Positions 14,601-22,931 are shown, numbered from the stretch's first letter. The stretch is DNA of 64,000 nt from Ctena decussata (GCA_963989385.1 OZ022502.1:12201001-12265000), one strand, 5' to 3'. Program-made: numbers and translations. Notes: generated by a model not told the origin, from the letters alone.

Positions 14601-17600
14601 CATTCTGTCTCTTGATCTCATAGTGTCAACACCTCCAGTCAGCCAATAAAATCATCATAACTGTTATTTCTGGTTCACTGATTGGTTGACTAAATTTTCA
14701 CACCTTCACCTGTACAGGTAATATTGCTATGTGCTGGGAACCAGACCCCCTAGCAGAGAAGTCCTGTCTTTAACCTCTACCATTTCTATATCCTTGTCCA
14801 AGTTTTCCCTTTCCTTTGCATTTTTCTTTGAGTCCATCATACAAACTTTTTAGCAGGAACAGACAGACAGATAGACAAGGGTAAAACATAGTGCCCCCAA
14901 CTATCGTCACTGAGACATATAAAACAAGGAAATTATAAAAGGGTTTAAAGTTTATGAGTATTTGCAAAATGGTTCTTACTGAAGTGATCAGTGAGGTTGA
15001 GCTCTGACTGTTTCTCCAGTCCCTCTCCAAAGTAAGTCCCTGTCTCCTGTAAAAATAAATCAAAACTGGTTCATGACATGTGAAGAGGGGTCTTAAACCA
15101 TACTGGGAATACAGTCAACTCTTGAAATCTCAAAGATAAAGTGCAGCTAAAACTACTAAGAATTCAGGCTAATGGATGAAACCTATTTTCCACCACTTTG
15201 ATAGAGTCGTCTACCTTTCAGAAGGGAGACAAATAATTTCTGAACAGTTAGATCCTTTGGAAGCAAGTACTACACCAAAGAAACAAAAACAGCAGACTCA
15301 GTTTACCAGAGTCTTTTATGGTGAATAGATACATTTTCAAGGGAAGCAACTCTATCCTTTTCTCTTTTGCCTTCAATTTCAATGGCAGTCAATTCTTAAC
15401 CCTATTGCACTCAGAACAGCCAAAACTCTGTGGAGTTTTGGCCGTTCTGAGTGCAATAGGGTTAAGGGAAAGAATTTAAGCAAAAAAGATTTTTCTTTGT
15501 AAAAAAATAAAATATAAAAAAATAAGGCAGAAATACATGGCGGTGTACTCATTCCCTTACAAAGTCATCTTGTGGGAACATAAATAGCTGGTTGCTTAAC
15601 ACATGTGACCCATTCATACAGGTTCATTTGCCTAAATAACTGGCAGCTGAAGACGGGTGGCCCCTTATCACACTGGTCTGGCATTCAACACAGGAATCAA
15701 ATGCAATATACTATAAAACTCATTGTTTTCCCATGGTATGAATCATCTGATTCTGAACCAGACACTCAACAGTCCAATTCTTCAACCCACTTAAATGTAT
15801 CGCGCTTCTTAGTCGTGAAATCGCAGGAAGACGATCGGACCATGGCAGACCTGTCGCCTTTTGTTATTGAAAAATGCATCAATTCAATTGCAGGTCATCC
15901 AAAATCAATCAAAAAACTAAAATCAGGTGACCTGCTATTAGAAGTTGACAGGCAACAACAGGTCGAGAACCAAAGATATTCGATCTCAAAGTAAAAATAT
16001 CTTTACACAGTACTCTTAATTCTTCCAAGGGTGTCATTCGCTGCTCGGAGCTACGTCCTTGCAGCGACAAGGACATCCTTGAAAATTTGAAAGAGCAAGG
16101 TGTCATTGGGGTTCGTAACATCAGCGTTCGAAAAAATGGTGTATTGAAACCAACAAACACATATGTCTTGACATTCAATACACCGGTATTACCAAAGAAA
16201 ATCAAAGTTGCTTTTCTTTCGGTGAACGTAGAGGTCTACATTCCAAATCCTCTTAGATGTTACCAATGTCAGGTTTTCGGCCACCATGAAGATCATTGCA
16301 CAAAAAAGCCAATCTGTTCAAACTGCGGTGAAGACAGGCATTGCAGTGATGACCGCAACTGCAAAAACGCAGCTAAATGCGTCAACTGCAATGGCAGTCA
16401 CCCAGTTTTTTCTCGTGATTGTCCGACTTGGAAGAAAGAAAAAACTATTCTCAAGATCAAATACGAAAGATCAGTAACCTTCCCAGAAGCGCGAAAAATA
16501 GTTGAAGAGCAAGTTGCAGCGCCAGGCAAAAGTTACGCCAGCATCACTAAAGGTGCAGGTGTATATGTTTCATGCGTCGATGCACAAACTCAAACAGATG
16601 AAACGTGCTTGGCTGAACAAACGTCAGCTTCACCTAAAGAAACACCTCCACCTAGACCTGTGTCTCGAATGGGACAGATTGTCATGGATGCGGTTCAAAG
16701 AGAGTCAGGTCAGCCGAAACCTGCTGAGTCTGCCCAAAAAAACTGCTGAAATGAAATCTACACCAAAAGTAAAAGAAAAAACAGATACAGGTAGAACAGC
16801 GAAGGGATCGAATGATCCCATTAAAACACACAACAGGTATGGTCCCTTTAACGAGGATGACATGGATACAGAAATTTCTCCTGCCAGTCCTCGTAAAGGT
16901 CTCATAACTAGACTACCTACTTCCTAAGAATAGATCTAACCTTTTTGCTCCAATTATTTAACAGTATAATAAATAATTATGAAAAATAGAATTATACAGT
17001 GGAATTGTCGAGGCTTAAAAGCCAACTATGAAGAAACATTGCTGCTCCTTAAGGATTATGAGCCTGCTGCTCTGTGTCTTCAAGAAACTCATCTAAAAGA
17101 CAAAGATAACATTTCCATTCGAAATTATAATTCTTTCCATACAATTTCGCAAAACAATGAGAGAGCTGCTGGTGGTGTCTCTATCTTTGTCCATAATAAT
17201 GCTCCTCATAGTCATATACCTTTGCAAACGAATTTACAAGCTGTTGCAGTAAGCATAACTCTCCACCGCGTAGTCACTATTTGTTCTGTATATATTCCTC
17301 CCAGTTCGAAGTTATCTCTGAAAGATCTTGATGATCTCGTTCCACAACTCCCTTCTCCCTTCATCTTATTGGGAGACTTTAATGGTCATAATATTCTTTG
17401 GGGTTCCAAAGATATTAATGACAAAGGCAGAGTTATTGAAAGTTTTGTTGATAATCATGGACTCTGTCTATATAACACTAAAACTCCAACGTATCTACAT
17501 CCAGCAACTGGTACATACACTTCTTTAGACCTCTCTATCTGCTTTCCCACCCTTCTTTTAGACTATGATTGGAATGTTCATGATGATCTCTGTGGTAGTG

Positions 17601-20600
17601 ATCACTTTCCAATTTTTCTGAATAATATTGGTCAAGATATTGAAGAGCCAGTTTCAAGATGGAAATTAAATAAAGCTAACTGGAATCAGTTCCAAACCCT
17701 TTGTGAAACTCGACTTCTTGAAGACACAGTCCAGGAAGCTGATGATCCGATTGAGTCATTTGCATCTATTCTTATTAATATTGCAGAAGAAACTGTTCCC
17801 AAAACATCAATAAAATCGAAAAAGGTTAAAAAGCCTTGGTTTACAGATGATTGTAAAAATGCAATTAAACAACGTAAAGGAGCACTACGGCAATTCAATA
17901 ATCGTCCAACACATGATAATTTAAACAATTATCGTGTTTTTCGTGCAAAAGCTCGTCGAACCATCAAAGAATCCAAGAAAAAATCTTGGAAACAATATGT
18001 TTCCAAATTAAATTCTCGAACTTCAATAAAGAAAGTATGGGACATGGTTCGGAAGATTCAGGGAAAAGGAAAATCGAGCTCACTCGGACACCTATGTGTA
18101 AATAATTCTAAAGTTACTCCCAAAAAAGATATTTCTAATACCCTCGCTGATGTGTTTTCGAAAAATTCTTCTTCTGAAAATTACAGTCCAAAATTCAAAA
18201 ATATCAAACAACAAAAAGAAAAACAAAATCTAAAGTTTTCATCCAACAACAGAGAAGCTTATAATAAGTCTTTTAGTCTTTCGGAACTTAAAGATGCCCT
18301 TTCAAAGGCCCATGATTCATCTCCGGGCCCTGATGATATTCATTATCAGTTTTTAAAACATCTTCCAGACTCTTCTCTTTTGGTTCTTTTGAAAACTTTC
18401 AATGATATTTGGGAAACTGGTAATGTACCGAAATCTTGGAAAGAAGCTACGATAATCCCTATACCGAAACCTGGAAAGGGTAATACGAACCCGAACAACT
18501 ACCGTCCTATTGCTTTAACGAGCTGCATATGTAAAACATTGGAGCGAATGATCAATGAAAGACTCGTTTGGTACCTTGAAACAAATAATATTATTACAGA
18601 ATTTCAGAGTGGTTTCAGGCACCAACGCAGTACTAATGATCACTTGGTTAAATTAGAAACTTTTATACGTGAAGCCTTCATCAAGAAGGAGCACTTAGTT
18701 GCTGTCTTCTTTGATTTAGAGAAGGCTTATGATACAACTTGGAAGTATGGTATAATGAATGATTTAAAAAATAGGCCTTAAAGGCCGACTACCAATATTC
18801 GTTCAAAACTTCTTATCAAACAGAGAATTTAAAGTACGTGTAGGTTCAACTCTGTCTGAGGCACACGATCAAGAACAAGGTGTGCCTCAAGGTAGTATTT
18901 TGTCTGTCACTCTTTTCAGTCTTAAAATAAACAATATTGTTAAATGTCTTAATCCTGGTGTTGACTGTTCTTTATATGTAGATGACTTTTTGATTTATCG
19001 TTCGAAAAATATGCATACGATTGAACGTCAACTTCAACAAAATCTCAATAAAATTCAAACGTGGGCGACTGAAAATGGATTCATATTTTCTAAATCTAAG
19101 ACAGTTTGTATGCATTTCTGTCACCTTCGTAAGGCACATGATGATCCTGTTCTTAACCTGGACGGAACGCCGATTCCTGTAGTTGAAGAAAATAAATTTT
19201 TAGGTGTTATCTTTGACAGAAAACTCTCATTCATTCCGCATATTAAACAACTTAAAGCTAAATGTCAAAAAGCGTTGAACCTACTGCGAGTTGTTGCCCA
19301 TACTGACTGGGGAGCAGACCGCCAAGTTTTACTTAATCTTTATAGAACTATTATACGGTCCAAACTAGACTATGGCTCTATAATATATGGATCCGCTAGA
19401 AAATCTTATTTGGAAATGCTTGATCCCATTCATCATCAGGGACTCCGGCTCGCCTTGGGAGCTTTTAGAACTTCTCCCTCGGAGAGCCTTTTAGCAGAGG
19501 CAAATGAACCATCACTTTATAATAGACGTCTAAAACTCTCCCTGCAATATGCCCATAAACTAAAGTCAAATCCATCAAATCCAACGTATGAAACTGTTTT
19601 TCGGCCACAATATAAAACATTATTTGAGAATAAACCAAATATGATTCCTTCCTTTGGCATTAGAATCTCTTCAGAATTTGAAAATATGAATTTAGATTTA
19701 GACACAATTGAACAGTTTAAGGTTCCAGATGTGCCACCATGGACATTTACTCAGCCACGTGTTTTATTTTCTTTGCATACTGATAAAAAATCTCAAACTG
19801 ACCCTCTTGTATTTCGAGCTAAATTTAATGAACTGCTGTCTGACTTTTCTAACTATGAGACTTTATATACTGATGGTTCAAAGGATGGAGACACATCTGG
19901 CTCTGCTTGTGTTGCTCCATCCGAAACATACAAATGTAGATTACCTGCTAATGCCTCTATATTTTCAGCGGAGATCAAAGCTATTGATTTAGCCTTGGAT
20001 CATATTGAACAGTCTAGGAATACAGATTTTATCATCTTTTCTGATTCCCTTTCTGTTCTGCAATCCCTAAATAATCGCCATATTGAAAATCCTCTTCTTT
20101 TAGATATCCTCTTGAAACATAATGACTTAGCTGAGCTAAACAACATTGTATTTTGTTGGCTTCCCAGTCATGTTGGGATTAAAGGCAACGAAAAGGCAAC
20201 ATTGCCGCAAAATCGGCTTTAACTCTTCATATTTCTAATCTTAAAATTCCTCACACTGATATCAAACCTTGCATAAATACATATCTTCATGAGAAGTGGC
20301 AGATATCATGGAATGCTGCTGTCTTTAACAAACTTCACTCTATCAAGCCTTCACTTGGTGAATGGCAACCATCTTATAGAATTGATCGTAAGGAAGAAGT
20401 AACTTTGGTTCGACTCAGAATCGGCCATACTTTTATTACTCATTCGTTTCTGTTGAAAGGTGAGGATCCACCTTTGTGCATTCCTTGCCAGAAACCTTTT
20501 AGTGTTAAACACTTTCTTTTAGATTGCATGGATTTTCGTATTACGCGTGCTAGGTTTTACCGTGTCAACAGTATGAAACAACTGTTTGACACGGTTGAAC

Positions 20601-21601
20601 CAGCTAAAATCTTCTCATTTTTGAAAGAGATTGGCATATATAGTAAAATATAGTTTAGTTAAGTCGAGGTATTTTTACAACAGTTGATTTAAATTTGTGT
20701 TTACTCGTCTCGCTGGTTGAGAGTTCGTTTTATTTTATCTGTCTTAAGATAGCCGTTGATCGGCGTGTTTTACCACATACCCGACTTGATTCATTTTTAT
20801 ACTGTGCACATTCATTTCTGACCTTATGCATAAAACACGTATTCTTTTATAGCGTTTTCGGCGCGAAATAGCCCTTTTGGTGCTGATGTGCCGTAAAACC
20901 CATATCACTCACTCACTCCCCCATGGTATAAATTTTATTTCAAGTTATAATTCTTATGGACCCAACAATTTGTTAGAGTTCTTAGGCCAGATTTTCAAAT
21001 AAATTCCATCTGGTATGACTACTACACTAAAATAAATCTCTTCATCAATCCATTGTCATGGTTATTATAGCCCAAAATTGTTTTCAAGCATTTCTTGAAT
21101 ATGCATGTCAAAAATCCTATTTCAAGAATTGGGGGTCAGATGGTCTCACCCATCTGTTAGACTTATACTTCTGAAACAAACTTACCCTGATGAGAGGAAG
21201 AAGCAAGTTTCCTGTACGTTGTCTTCATTGCCGAGTTGAGTGCCAAACCAGTGCGCTTATAGAAGTGGCACCTTTGACAGTACCGTAATGACCCTAAATA
21301 TTTGGACATACAGGTCTAAGCAAACGTTGTTGACCAAAGCAGTCTGATCAGGGTCTACAATGTTTGCCATTCATGATTCACTAAGCACCATTTGGATGCA
21401 TTAATGTGTGTAAAATTCACTTTCTAAGAATTTTCAAACAATAATTGTCCGACTTATGGGTGTCCGAAATTTTTGGATCGTTACAGTATATCCATTCACC
21501 TTAATGAGTGAAATTCTTACCTCAGGAGTGTCATCATGATGTTTTATCTGATGGATCACATCAATACTGATACCAGCAATTCTCTCCGAGAATGTCTGGA
21601 A
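2513..21601 (-). CDS. UTP20: UTP20 N-terminal region, nine exons (small-subunit processome component 20)
   Basis: This is the only host gene recognised. UTP20 is a very large (about 2,800 aa) HEAT-repeat nucleolar protein of the U3 snoRNP/SSU processome, needed for 18S rRNA maturation. Exons on the minus strand in coding order: 21521-21601, 14980-15046, 13562-13623, 11786-11856, 7333-7527, 6344-6428, 5940-5999, 4468-4545, 2513-2671. All have AG acceptors and GT donors, the phases fit at each junction, and the joined reading is 858 nt (286 codons) with no stop. Recognisable conserved blocks in the right order include LVVQLARDLQTDFY, RNFAAESFAFLMRK and GVGRLMFEMVKGV. The gene continues past the left edge. 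The initiator exon, expected to the right of 21.6 kb, was not found. Introns hold a LINE, SINEs, a minisatellite and many MITEs. Recognition is from memory of the family. Confidence 0.93.
2750..4342. repeat. Degenerate 150-200 bp repeat array ending in a CAGACAGACGG tail
   Basis: A phrase close to TCAATTCAAGGGCAATAACT recurs about nine times (near 2827, 2984, 3184, 3332, 3535, 3690, 3840, 3990, 4140), next to recurrent GATGAAACTT and TTAGTTATGGCT phrases. The last unit ends in a (CAGA)(CGGA) run at about 4272-4297 followed by a short palindromic end. It lies in the UTP20 intron between exons i and h. Small open frames here are shadows of the array. Confidence 0.8.
4468..4545 (-). CDS. UTP20: UTP20 exon h
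   Basis: 78 nt, phase 0 to 0: KSTGVGRLMFEMVKGVKKQF then HSCSVK, matching UTP20 GVGQLLFEMCKGV--MFHSC. Acceptor CCCTGAACAG, donor GTAGGT. Confidence 0.92.
4560..5010. other. UTP20 intron sequence, no element recognised
   Basis: AT-rich. Only a short direct duplication of the phrase ATTAGAATATTGGCCCAT (about 4606-4640) is seen; no coding or RNA signal. Confidence 0.5.
5017..5289. mobile_element. Fold-back MITE
   Basis: Terminal inverted repeats GGTCCAGGTTCACAATCATT (about 5019-5040) and its near-complement (about 5264-5287) bound ~270 bp. No obvious TSD. Confidence 0.6.
5417..5705 (-). mobile_element. tRNA-derived SINE (family A, copy 1)
   Basis: On the minus strand the head reads GGCCGCATAGTGCAATTGGT (A box), has a CAT-like anticodon region, then GGTTCGATACC (B box), followed by ~200 bp of body and an (ATTG)-type tail. 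The tRNA fold is imperfect (6-base anticodon loop), so this is not a functional tRNA gene. A direct repeat ACCAAAAG flanks it at 5409-5416 and 5706-5713. The same SINE occurs at 63.6 kb. Confidence 0.88.
5720..5900. repeat. Dispersed repeat, copy 1 (related copies at 22.34-22.60 and 22.65-22.92 kb)
   Basis: Shares the order GATGAG-CAGCTCATNATGAGCCAC, CTACACNGTTTNCC, TTCTCAATATGATA, GACATTTTGC, CTTTTTTGG with the two copies near 22.4 and 22.7 kb. Confidence 0.65.
5940..5999 (-). CDS. UTP20: UTP20 exon g
   Basis: 60 nt, phase 0 to 0: VKDPSALFDFMFTELQQEPD, matching the UTP20 V-DK-ALF-LMF-DL block. Polypyrimidine tract and CAG acceptor, donor GTAAGT. Too short to stand out as an open frame on its own. 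Confidence 0.9.
6058..6167. mobile_element. Short fold-back MITE (mariner-like ends)
   Basis: Two nested arms: ACCATAATGTGC / GCACATTATGGT, and GGGACACCTAAAAT...CATTTG with its near-perfect complement around a GAA loop at about 6110. The start TACCATAATG resembles the TACCGTAATG end of the element at 21281-21488. Confidence 0.75.
6199..6301. mobile_element. Half copy of the hAT-like fold-back MITE
   Basis: Matches the right half of the 7552-7752 element (GAGACGGTTCTAATGAGG through TTATCTGGAGCTCTG). The left arm is absent. Confidence 0.7.
6344..6428 (-). CDS. UTP20: UTP20 exon f
   Basis: 85 nt, phase 2 to 0. It reads YFSSLLGQQYKEYVRNFAAE then SFAFLMRK, matching the near-invariant RNFAAESF-FLMRKV block. 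Acceptor CATTTTCAG, donor GTAAAT. A half copy of the hAT-like MITE lies about 42 bp away on the donor side (6199-6301). Confidence 0.95.
6494..6566. repeat. Hairpin (likely short MITE)
   Basis: Arms AAAATCTAGATCT (6512-6524) and AGATCTAGATTTT (6537-6549) extend to CTTCCAAAACAATGCC and its imperfect complement, with a ~12-base loop. Confidence 0.6.
6570..7325. other. UTP20 intron sequence, nothing recognised
   Basis: No exon, RNA gene or named repeat is visible between the 6.5 kb hairpin and UTP20 exon e. Short open frames lack homology or splice context. Confidence 0.5.
7333..7527 (-). CDS. UTP20: UTP20 exon e
   Basis: 195 nt. It continues the previous exon as DLVVQLARDLQTDFYRHF and contains TCLSYIFKFLWRYLVKDIK, the most diagnostic UTP20 stretch in the window (the family reads LVVQLARDLQ-DFYPHF and LSYLYKYLWR-MVKD). 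Acceptor TTATTTCAG, donor GTAAGA. A hAT-like MITE begins 24 bp upstream of the acceptor at 7552. Confidence 0.95.
7552..7752. mobile_element. hAT-like fold-back MITE with perfect 8-bp TSD
   Basis: Starts CAGTGCTCCAGATAAG and ends CTTATCTGGAGCTC, with a central palindrome around GAACCGTCTC/GAGACGGTT. It is flanked by TAACAAAG at 7544-7551 and 7753-7760, an exact 8-bp duplication as expected for hAT. It lies 24 bp upstream of the acceptor of UTP20 exon e. Confidence 0.88.
7848..8048. mobile_element. MITE with CAACAAAGTGG inverted ends, copy 1
   Basis: Inverted ends (CAACAAAGTGGTTGTGC ... GCACAGCCACTTTGTTGG) with internal AGACTCAGATTAGCCTGGGC and complementary segments. A second copy of the family lies at about 13.19-13.41 kb. 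Confidence 0.75.
8050..8358. other. UTP20 intron sequence left of the minisatellite
   Basis: Unique-looking AT-rich sequence with a T-run at about 8163-8174; nothing recognised. Confidence 0.5.
8359..10979. repeat. 42-bp minisatellite array, about 60 copies, with an inverted terminal unit
   Basis: The unit runs GTAGTGATCTCCAATAATAC, TGGAATTGAAAACCCTCCTT, AT (42 bp). Units are nearly identical with few variants: 3-bp shorter units (CCCTCATG near 9990, 10029 and 10487), a 9-bp duplication GTGATCTCCAGTGATCTCC near 8803 and 9271, and a linked pair CTTAAGTAG/ATCTCTAAT near 8967 and 10071. Because 42 is a multiple of three and the unit lacks stops in several frames, long repetitive open frames appear on both strands; they are not genes. 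The array ends at 10942-10978 with one unit in reverse orientation. It sits in the UTP20 intron between exons d and e. Confidence 0.97.
11241..11509 (-). mobile_element. tRNA-derived SINE (family B, copy 1)
   Basis: The minus-strand head GCGCCATTGTCGAGTGGTTA is a Leu/Ser-tRNA-like A box, followed by a degenerate B region and a ~200-bp body ending CTATGGGAAACCTTTACC. Flanking direct repeats GAATGAGAGA (11231-11240) and GAATGGGAGA (11510-11519) match at 9 of 10 bases. Confidence 0.82.
11574..11775. mobile_element. hAT-like fold-back MITE (second subfamily), next to UTP20 exon d
   Basis: CAGAGCTCTAGATAAGAGGG ... with a perfect central palindrome CCCCTCATCTGAACCGTCTC / complement. Flanks TATTACTT (11566-11573) and TGTTACTT (11776-11783) form an 8-bp duplication with one mismatch. 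The right copy overlaps the GTAAGT donor of UTP20 exon d. Confidence 0.87.
11786..11856 (-). CDS. UTP20: UTP20 exon d
   Basis: 71 nt, phase 0 to 2, reading AEIVAALKKHLLVPDSMALP followed by ALLE. It corresponds to the UTP20 NEIVQSLKKHL block. Acceptor CTCTTTCAG, donor GTAAGT. The target-site duplication of the fold-back MITE at 11574-11775 overlaps the intronic half of the donor, so the insertion lies only a few bases from the splice site. Confidence 0.9.
12023..12222. mobile_element. hAT-like fold-back MITE, same subfamily
   Basis: Nearly identical to 11574-11775 and 22932-23132 in arms and core palindrome. The flanks share GGGAAC. Confidence 0.85.
12278..12345. repeat. Hairpin MITE with AAAGAATTTGC arms, copy 1
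   Basis: TTTACTCTTAAAGAAAAGAA with an imperfect complement ending at AAAAGTTGACTC; related to 12683-12744. Confidence 0.6.
12683..12744. repeat. Hairpin MITE with AAAGAATTTGC arms, copy 2
   Basis: 28-bp arms: GTCTACTCTTAAAGGAAAGA... and a near-perfect complement ending GAGTAGAC, around a ~6-base loop (CTCTAT). Confidence 0.75.
13037..13090. repeat. Hairpin
   Basis: CCTGGTAAACTGTCACAGTT.. (13037-13060) pairs with AACTGTGCTGTTTACCAGG (13072-13090), with a short loop. Confidence 0.7.
13185..13413. mobile_element. MITE with CAACAAAGTGG inverted ends, copy 2
   Basis: GACACGAGAAAACCAACAAA... and the inverted end ...TTTGTTAGTTTTCTCACGTC; same family as 7848-8048. Confidence 0.75.
13562..13623 (-). 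CDS. UTP20: UTP20 exon c
   Basis: 62 nt. Two bases complete a serine codon from the previous exon, then it reads DFRKEISEHVQTYAQLVHHE. It corresponds to the UTP20 KFYKEV...QLVYHQ block. Acceptor GTGTTTCAG, donor GTATGT. Confidence 0.88.
13624..14979. other. UTP20 intron between exons b and c, nothing recognised
   Basis: AT-rich with no repeat family, RNA or further exon that I can support. Confidence 0.5.
14980..15046 (-). CDS. UTP20: UTP20 exon b
   Basis: 67 nt, phase 0 to 1, with TYFGEGLEKQSELNLTDHF. It matches the UTP20 ETYF-EGL-KW-LNLTEHF block. Acceptor TTTTTACAG, donor GTAAGA. The full-length LINE lies in the intron between this exon and the one at 21.5 kb. Confidence 0.9.
15400..15461. 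mobile_element. 62-bp piggyBac-like mini fold-back
   Basis: CCCTATTGCACTCAGAAC... and a near-perfect inverted copy fold into a ~29-bp stem with a 4-base loop. It is flanked on both sides by TTAA (15396-15399, 15462-15465), the piggyBac target duplication, and the CCCT start also fits that superfamily. Confidence 0.75.
15842..16927 (+). pseudogene. LINE ORF1 (gag-like, CCHC knuckles), two frameshifts
   Basis: Starts at ATG 15842 (MADLSPFVIEKCINSIAG). A frame change occurs near 15980, after which the frame runs to a stop at 16747-16749. A second frame change at the A7 run near 16735 leads to a C-terminus ending ITRLPTS at 16927. The middle carries three cysteine-rich knuckles: CYQCQVFGHHEDHC, CSNCGEDRHCSDDRNC and CVNCNGSHPVFSRDC. 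In this family the protein binds RNA and forms the RNP. The gap to ORF2 is only 51 nt. Confidence 0.88.
16979..20653 (+). pseudogene. LINE ORF2 (AP endonuclease - RT - RNase H - C-terminal zinc motif), two frameshifts
   Basis: Segment 1, 16979-18781, holds the APE-type endonuclease (IIQWNCRGLK, LCLQETHL, LLGDFNGHNILWG, SDHFPI) and the first RT blocks (SSPGPDDIHYQFL, NNYRPIALTSCICKTLE, VAVFFDLEKAYDTTW). A one-base loss near 18772 ends this frame. Segment 2, about 18774-20222, has GVPQGSIL, the catalytic YVDDFLIY and an RNase H domain (TLYTDGSKDGD, IFSAEIKAIDLAL, FSDSLSVLQSL, CWLPSHVGIKGNEKA). A second one-base loss near 20200 ends it. Segment 3 continues to 20653 with a CX2C-H-C motif (CIPCQKPFSVKHFLLDC). 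All catalytic blocks seen are intact apart from the frame breaks. Confidence 0.93.
20930..21280. other. UTP20 intron, nothing recognised
   Basis: AT-rich sequence between the LINE and the mariner-like MITE. Confidence 0.5.
21281..21488. mobile_element. Mariner-like MITE beside UTP20 exon a
   Basis: Inverted ends TACCGTAATGACCCTAAATA / ...ATTTTTGGATCGTTACAGTA with TA at both termini; ~208 bp. The right end lies 33 bp from the donor side of the exon at 21521. Confidence 0.75.
21521..21601 (-). CDS. UTP20: UTP20 exon a (first one recognised)
   Basis: 81 nt, phase 0 to 0, reading FQTFSERIAGISIDVIHQIK then a short acidic stretch. It corresponds to the very N-terminal TF-ER-NI-IDIIHRI block of UTP20. 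Acceptor TTTCAG, donor GTAAGA. A mariner-like MITE ends 33 bp to one side (21488) and a hairpin MITE starts 21 bp to the other (21622), so the exon is bracketed by mobile DNA. Confidence 0.88.
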
Positions 21602-21621
21602 CTGAAATATATAGACAAAAT

Positions 21622-21758
21622 ACCATGTCAGTGTCTTTTTATATCAAGTTTATCAGGCGAGACCAGAAACAGTGTAGGAAAGGCGAGGCTTGCAGAGCCG
21701 GTCCGACGTGTTTTTGATCAAGCCTGATAAACTTGATATCAAAAGACACTTACATGGT
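21622..21758. mobile_element. Fold-back MITE with 37-bp arms
   Basis: ACCATGTCAGTGTCTTTTTA...TCAGGC (21622-21658) pairs with GCCTGATAAACTTGATATCA...ATGGT (21722-21758); the loop is ~63 bases. It starts 21 bp upstream of the UTP20 exon a acceptor. Confidence 0.8.
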
Positions 21759-22079
21759 TTGCTATTTACTATGCATCATTTGAAGATTTTAAGGCATAAA
21801 AAGCCTCAAGCAAATGAAAAACAAACACAGTTTTGTTGGAACTTGCTGACACTGCAAATGCATTACGATGTAAATCGGTGACGTCATTCAACCAATAAAA
21901 CGTTGTTATCATGGCCAACGTCAGTATGTAGCAATCATCTTTAGAGATCGCTTCTGAAGGCACTGCCTGATATCATTTGTGCAAGGGCAGTTATAAAGTG
22001 ACACAATATCACATTATGTTATCCTACCCCGGTTATCATGTGGAATCTGCAGCAGATGCATGATAAATATTGATATTAC

Positions 22080-22282
22080 CAGTGCTCCAGACAAGAAGGG
22101 GTAACAGCGATAATTCTGAGATAATCTTTCTTGTTTCTCAACCAAAATGTATGTTGTGACCCCTCAATAGAACTGTCTCAATGAGATGTTTTAATAACAG
22201 TCACAATATTATGTTTTTTCGTAGTCATATAGAAAATTAGCCCTAAATTATCCCTGTTACCCCTTCTTATTCTGGAGAACTG
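22080..22282. mobile_element. hAT-like fold-back MITE (first subfamily), diverged
   Basis: CAGTGCTCCAGACAAGAAGG ... CCTTCTTATTCTGGAGAACTG. Flanks GATATTAC / GATATTAT give a near-8-bp duplication. The core palindrome is partly eroded. Confidence 0.75.
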
Positions 22283-22339
22283 ATATTATATAATTATGCC
22301 CTCTACAGGTTGTAAACTGACTCAATAACAACTGTCATG

Positions 22340-22915
22340 ATATGATTGATACCAGTCAACACTAAGTCTTAAAGTGCCAAAATTAAAAATTGTTGAATTT
22401 GCAAACTGCATAGATCCAGATGAGGTGACTCATCCAAATGAGCAACCTCATCTAGATCTACACTGTTTACCATCTAGTTTTTGATTTCTCAATATGATAG
22501 AGCTTGAATGAAACATTTTTGACATTTTGCGGACGTAAATTTTCGACCGCTTTTTTGGTGCTTTAAGGATTAAATGGTGCCAGTCTGAACATGAATCACA
22601 TGACTTATAAATGATTGTTTTCAAACAGACTGATTAGAATAGACTGTATACCATATTAACTCTTGAAGTGCTCAAAATAAAAACAGCTGAATAAGATCCA
22701 GATGAGACAGTTCATTATGAGCCACCTCATCTGGATCTACACTGTCTGCCCTTTGTTGTTTGAATTCTCAATATGATACAGATTGGACAAACATTTTTTG
22801 AAACTTTGCCGACATAAAGTTTGTTGTCTACTTTTTTTACGTTTTAAAGGCTAAATGATGCCAGTCTGAACATGAATCATTATAAATGATTGTTTTCAAA
22901 CAGTCTGACTGGCAC
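22340..22915. repeat. Two tandemly placed copies of a ~260-bp dispersed repeat
   Basis: Copies at about 22340-22600 and 22650-22915 share the same ordered phrases, including TGCCAGTCTGAACATGAATC and TTATAAATGATTGTTTTCAA. They relate to 5720-5900. Confidence 0.75.
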
Positions 22916-22931
22916 AGAATGTCTAAATATT

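Larger units (their letters stand above)
15740..20919 (+). mobile_element. Full-length I/Nimb-type LINE with perfect 10-bp TSD
   Basis: A ~5.18 kb non-LTR retrotransposon with a short 5' UTR, ORF1 with zinc knuckles, ORF2 with endonuclease, RT and RNase H, and a short 3' UTR ending in (TCAC)n at about 20905-20918. CCCATGGTAT occurs at 15730-15739 and again at 20920-20929, so both termini are defined and the 5' end is complete. It lies in a UTP20 intron, antisense to the gene. Four one-base reading-frame breaks (about 15980, 16735, 18772, 20200) mean this copy is probably not autonomous unless some are sequencing errors. The RNase H domain and gag-like ORF1 favour the I group (I or Nimb); the exact clade needs a tree. 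Confidence 0.93.

Noticed and set aside
21536..21727. Plus-strand 63-codon frame
   Set aside because: It is the antisense shadow of UTP20 exon a and the neighbouring MITE.
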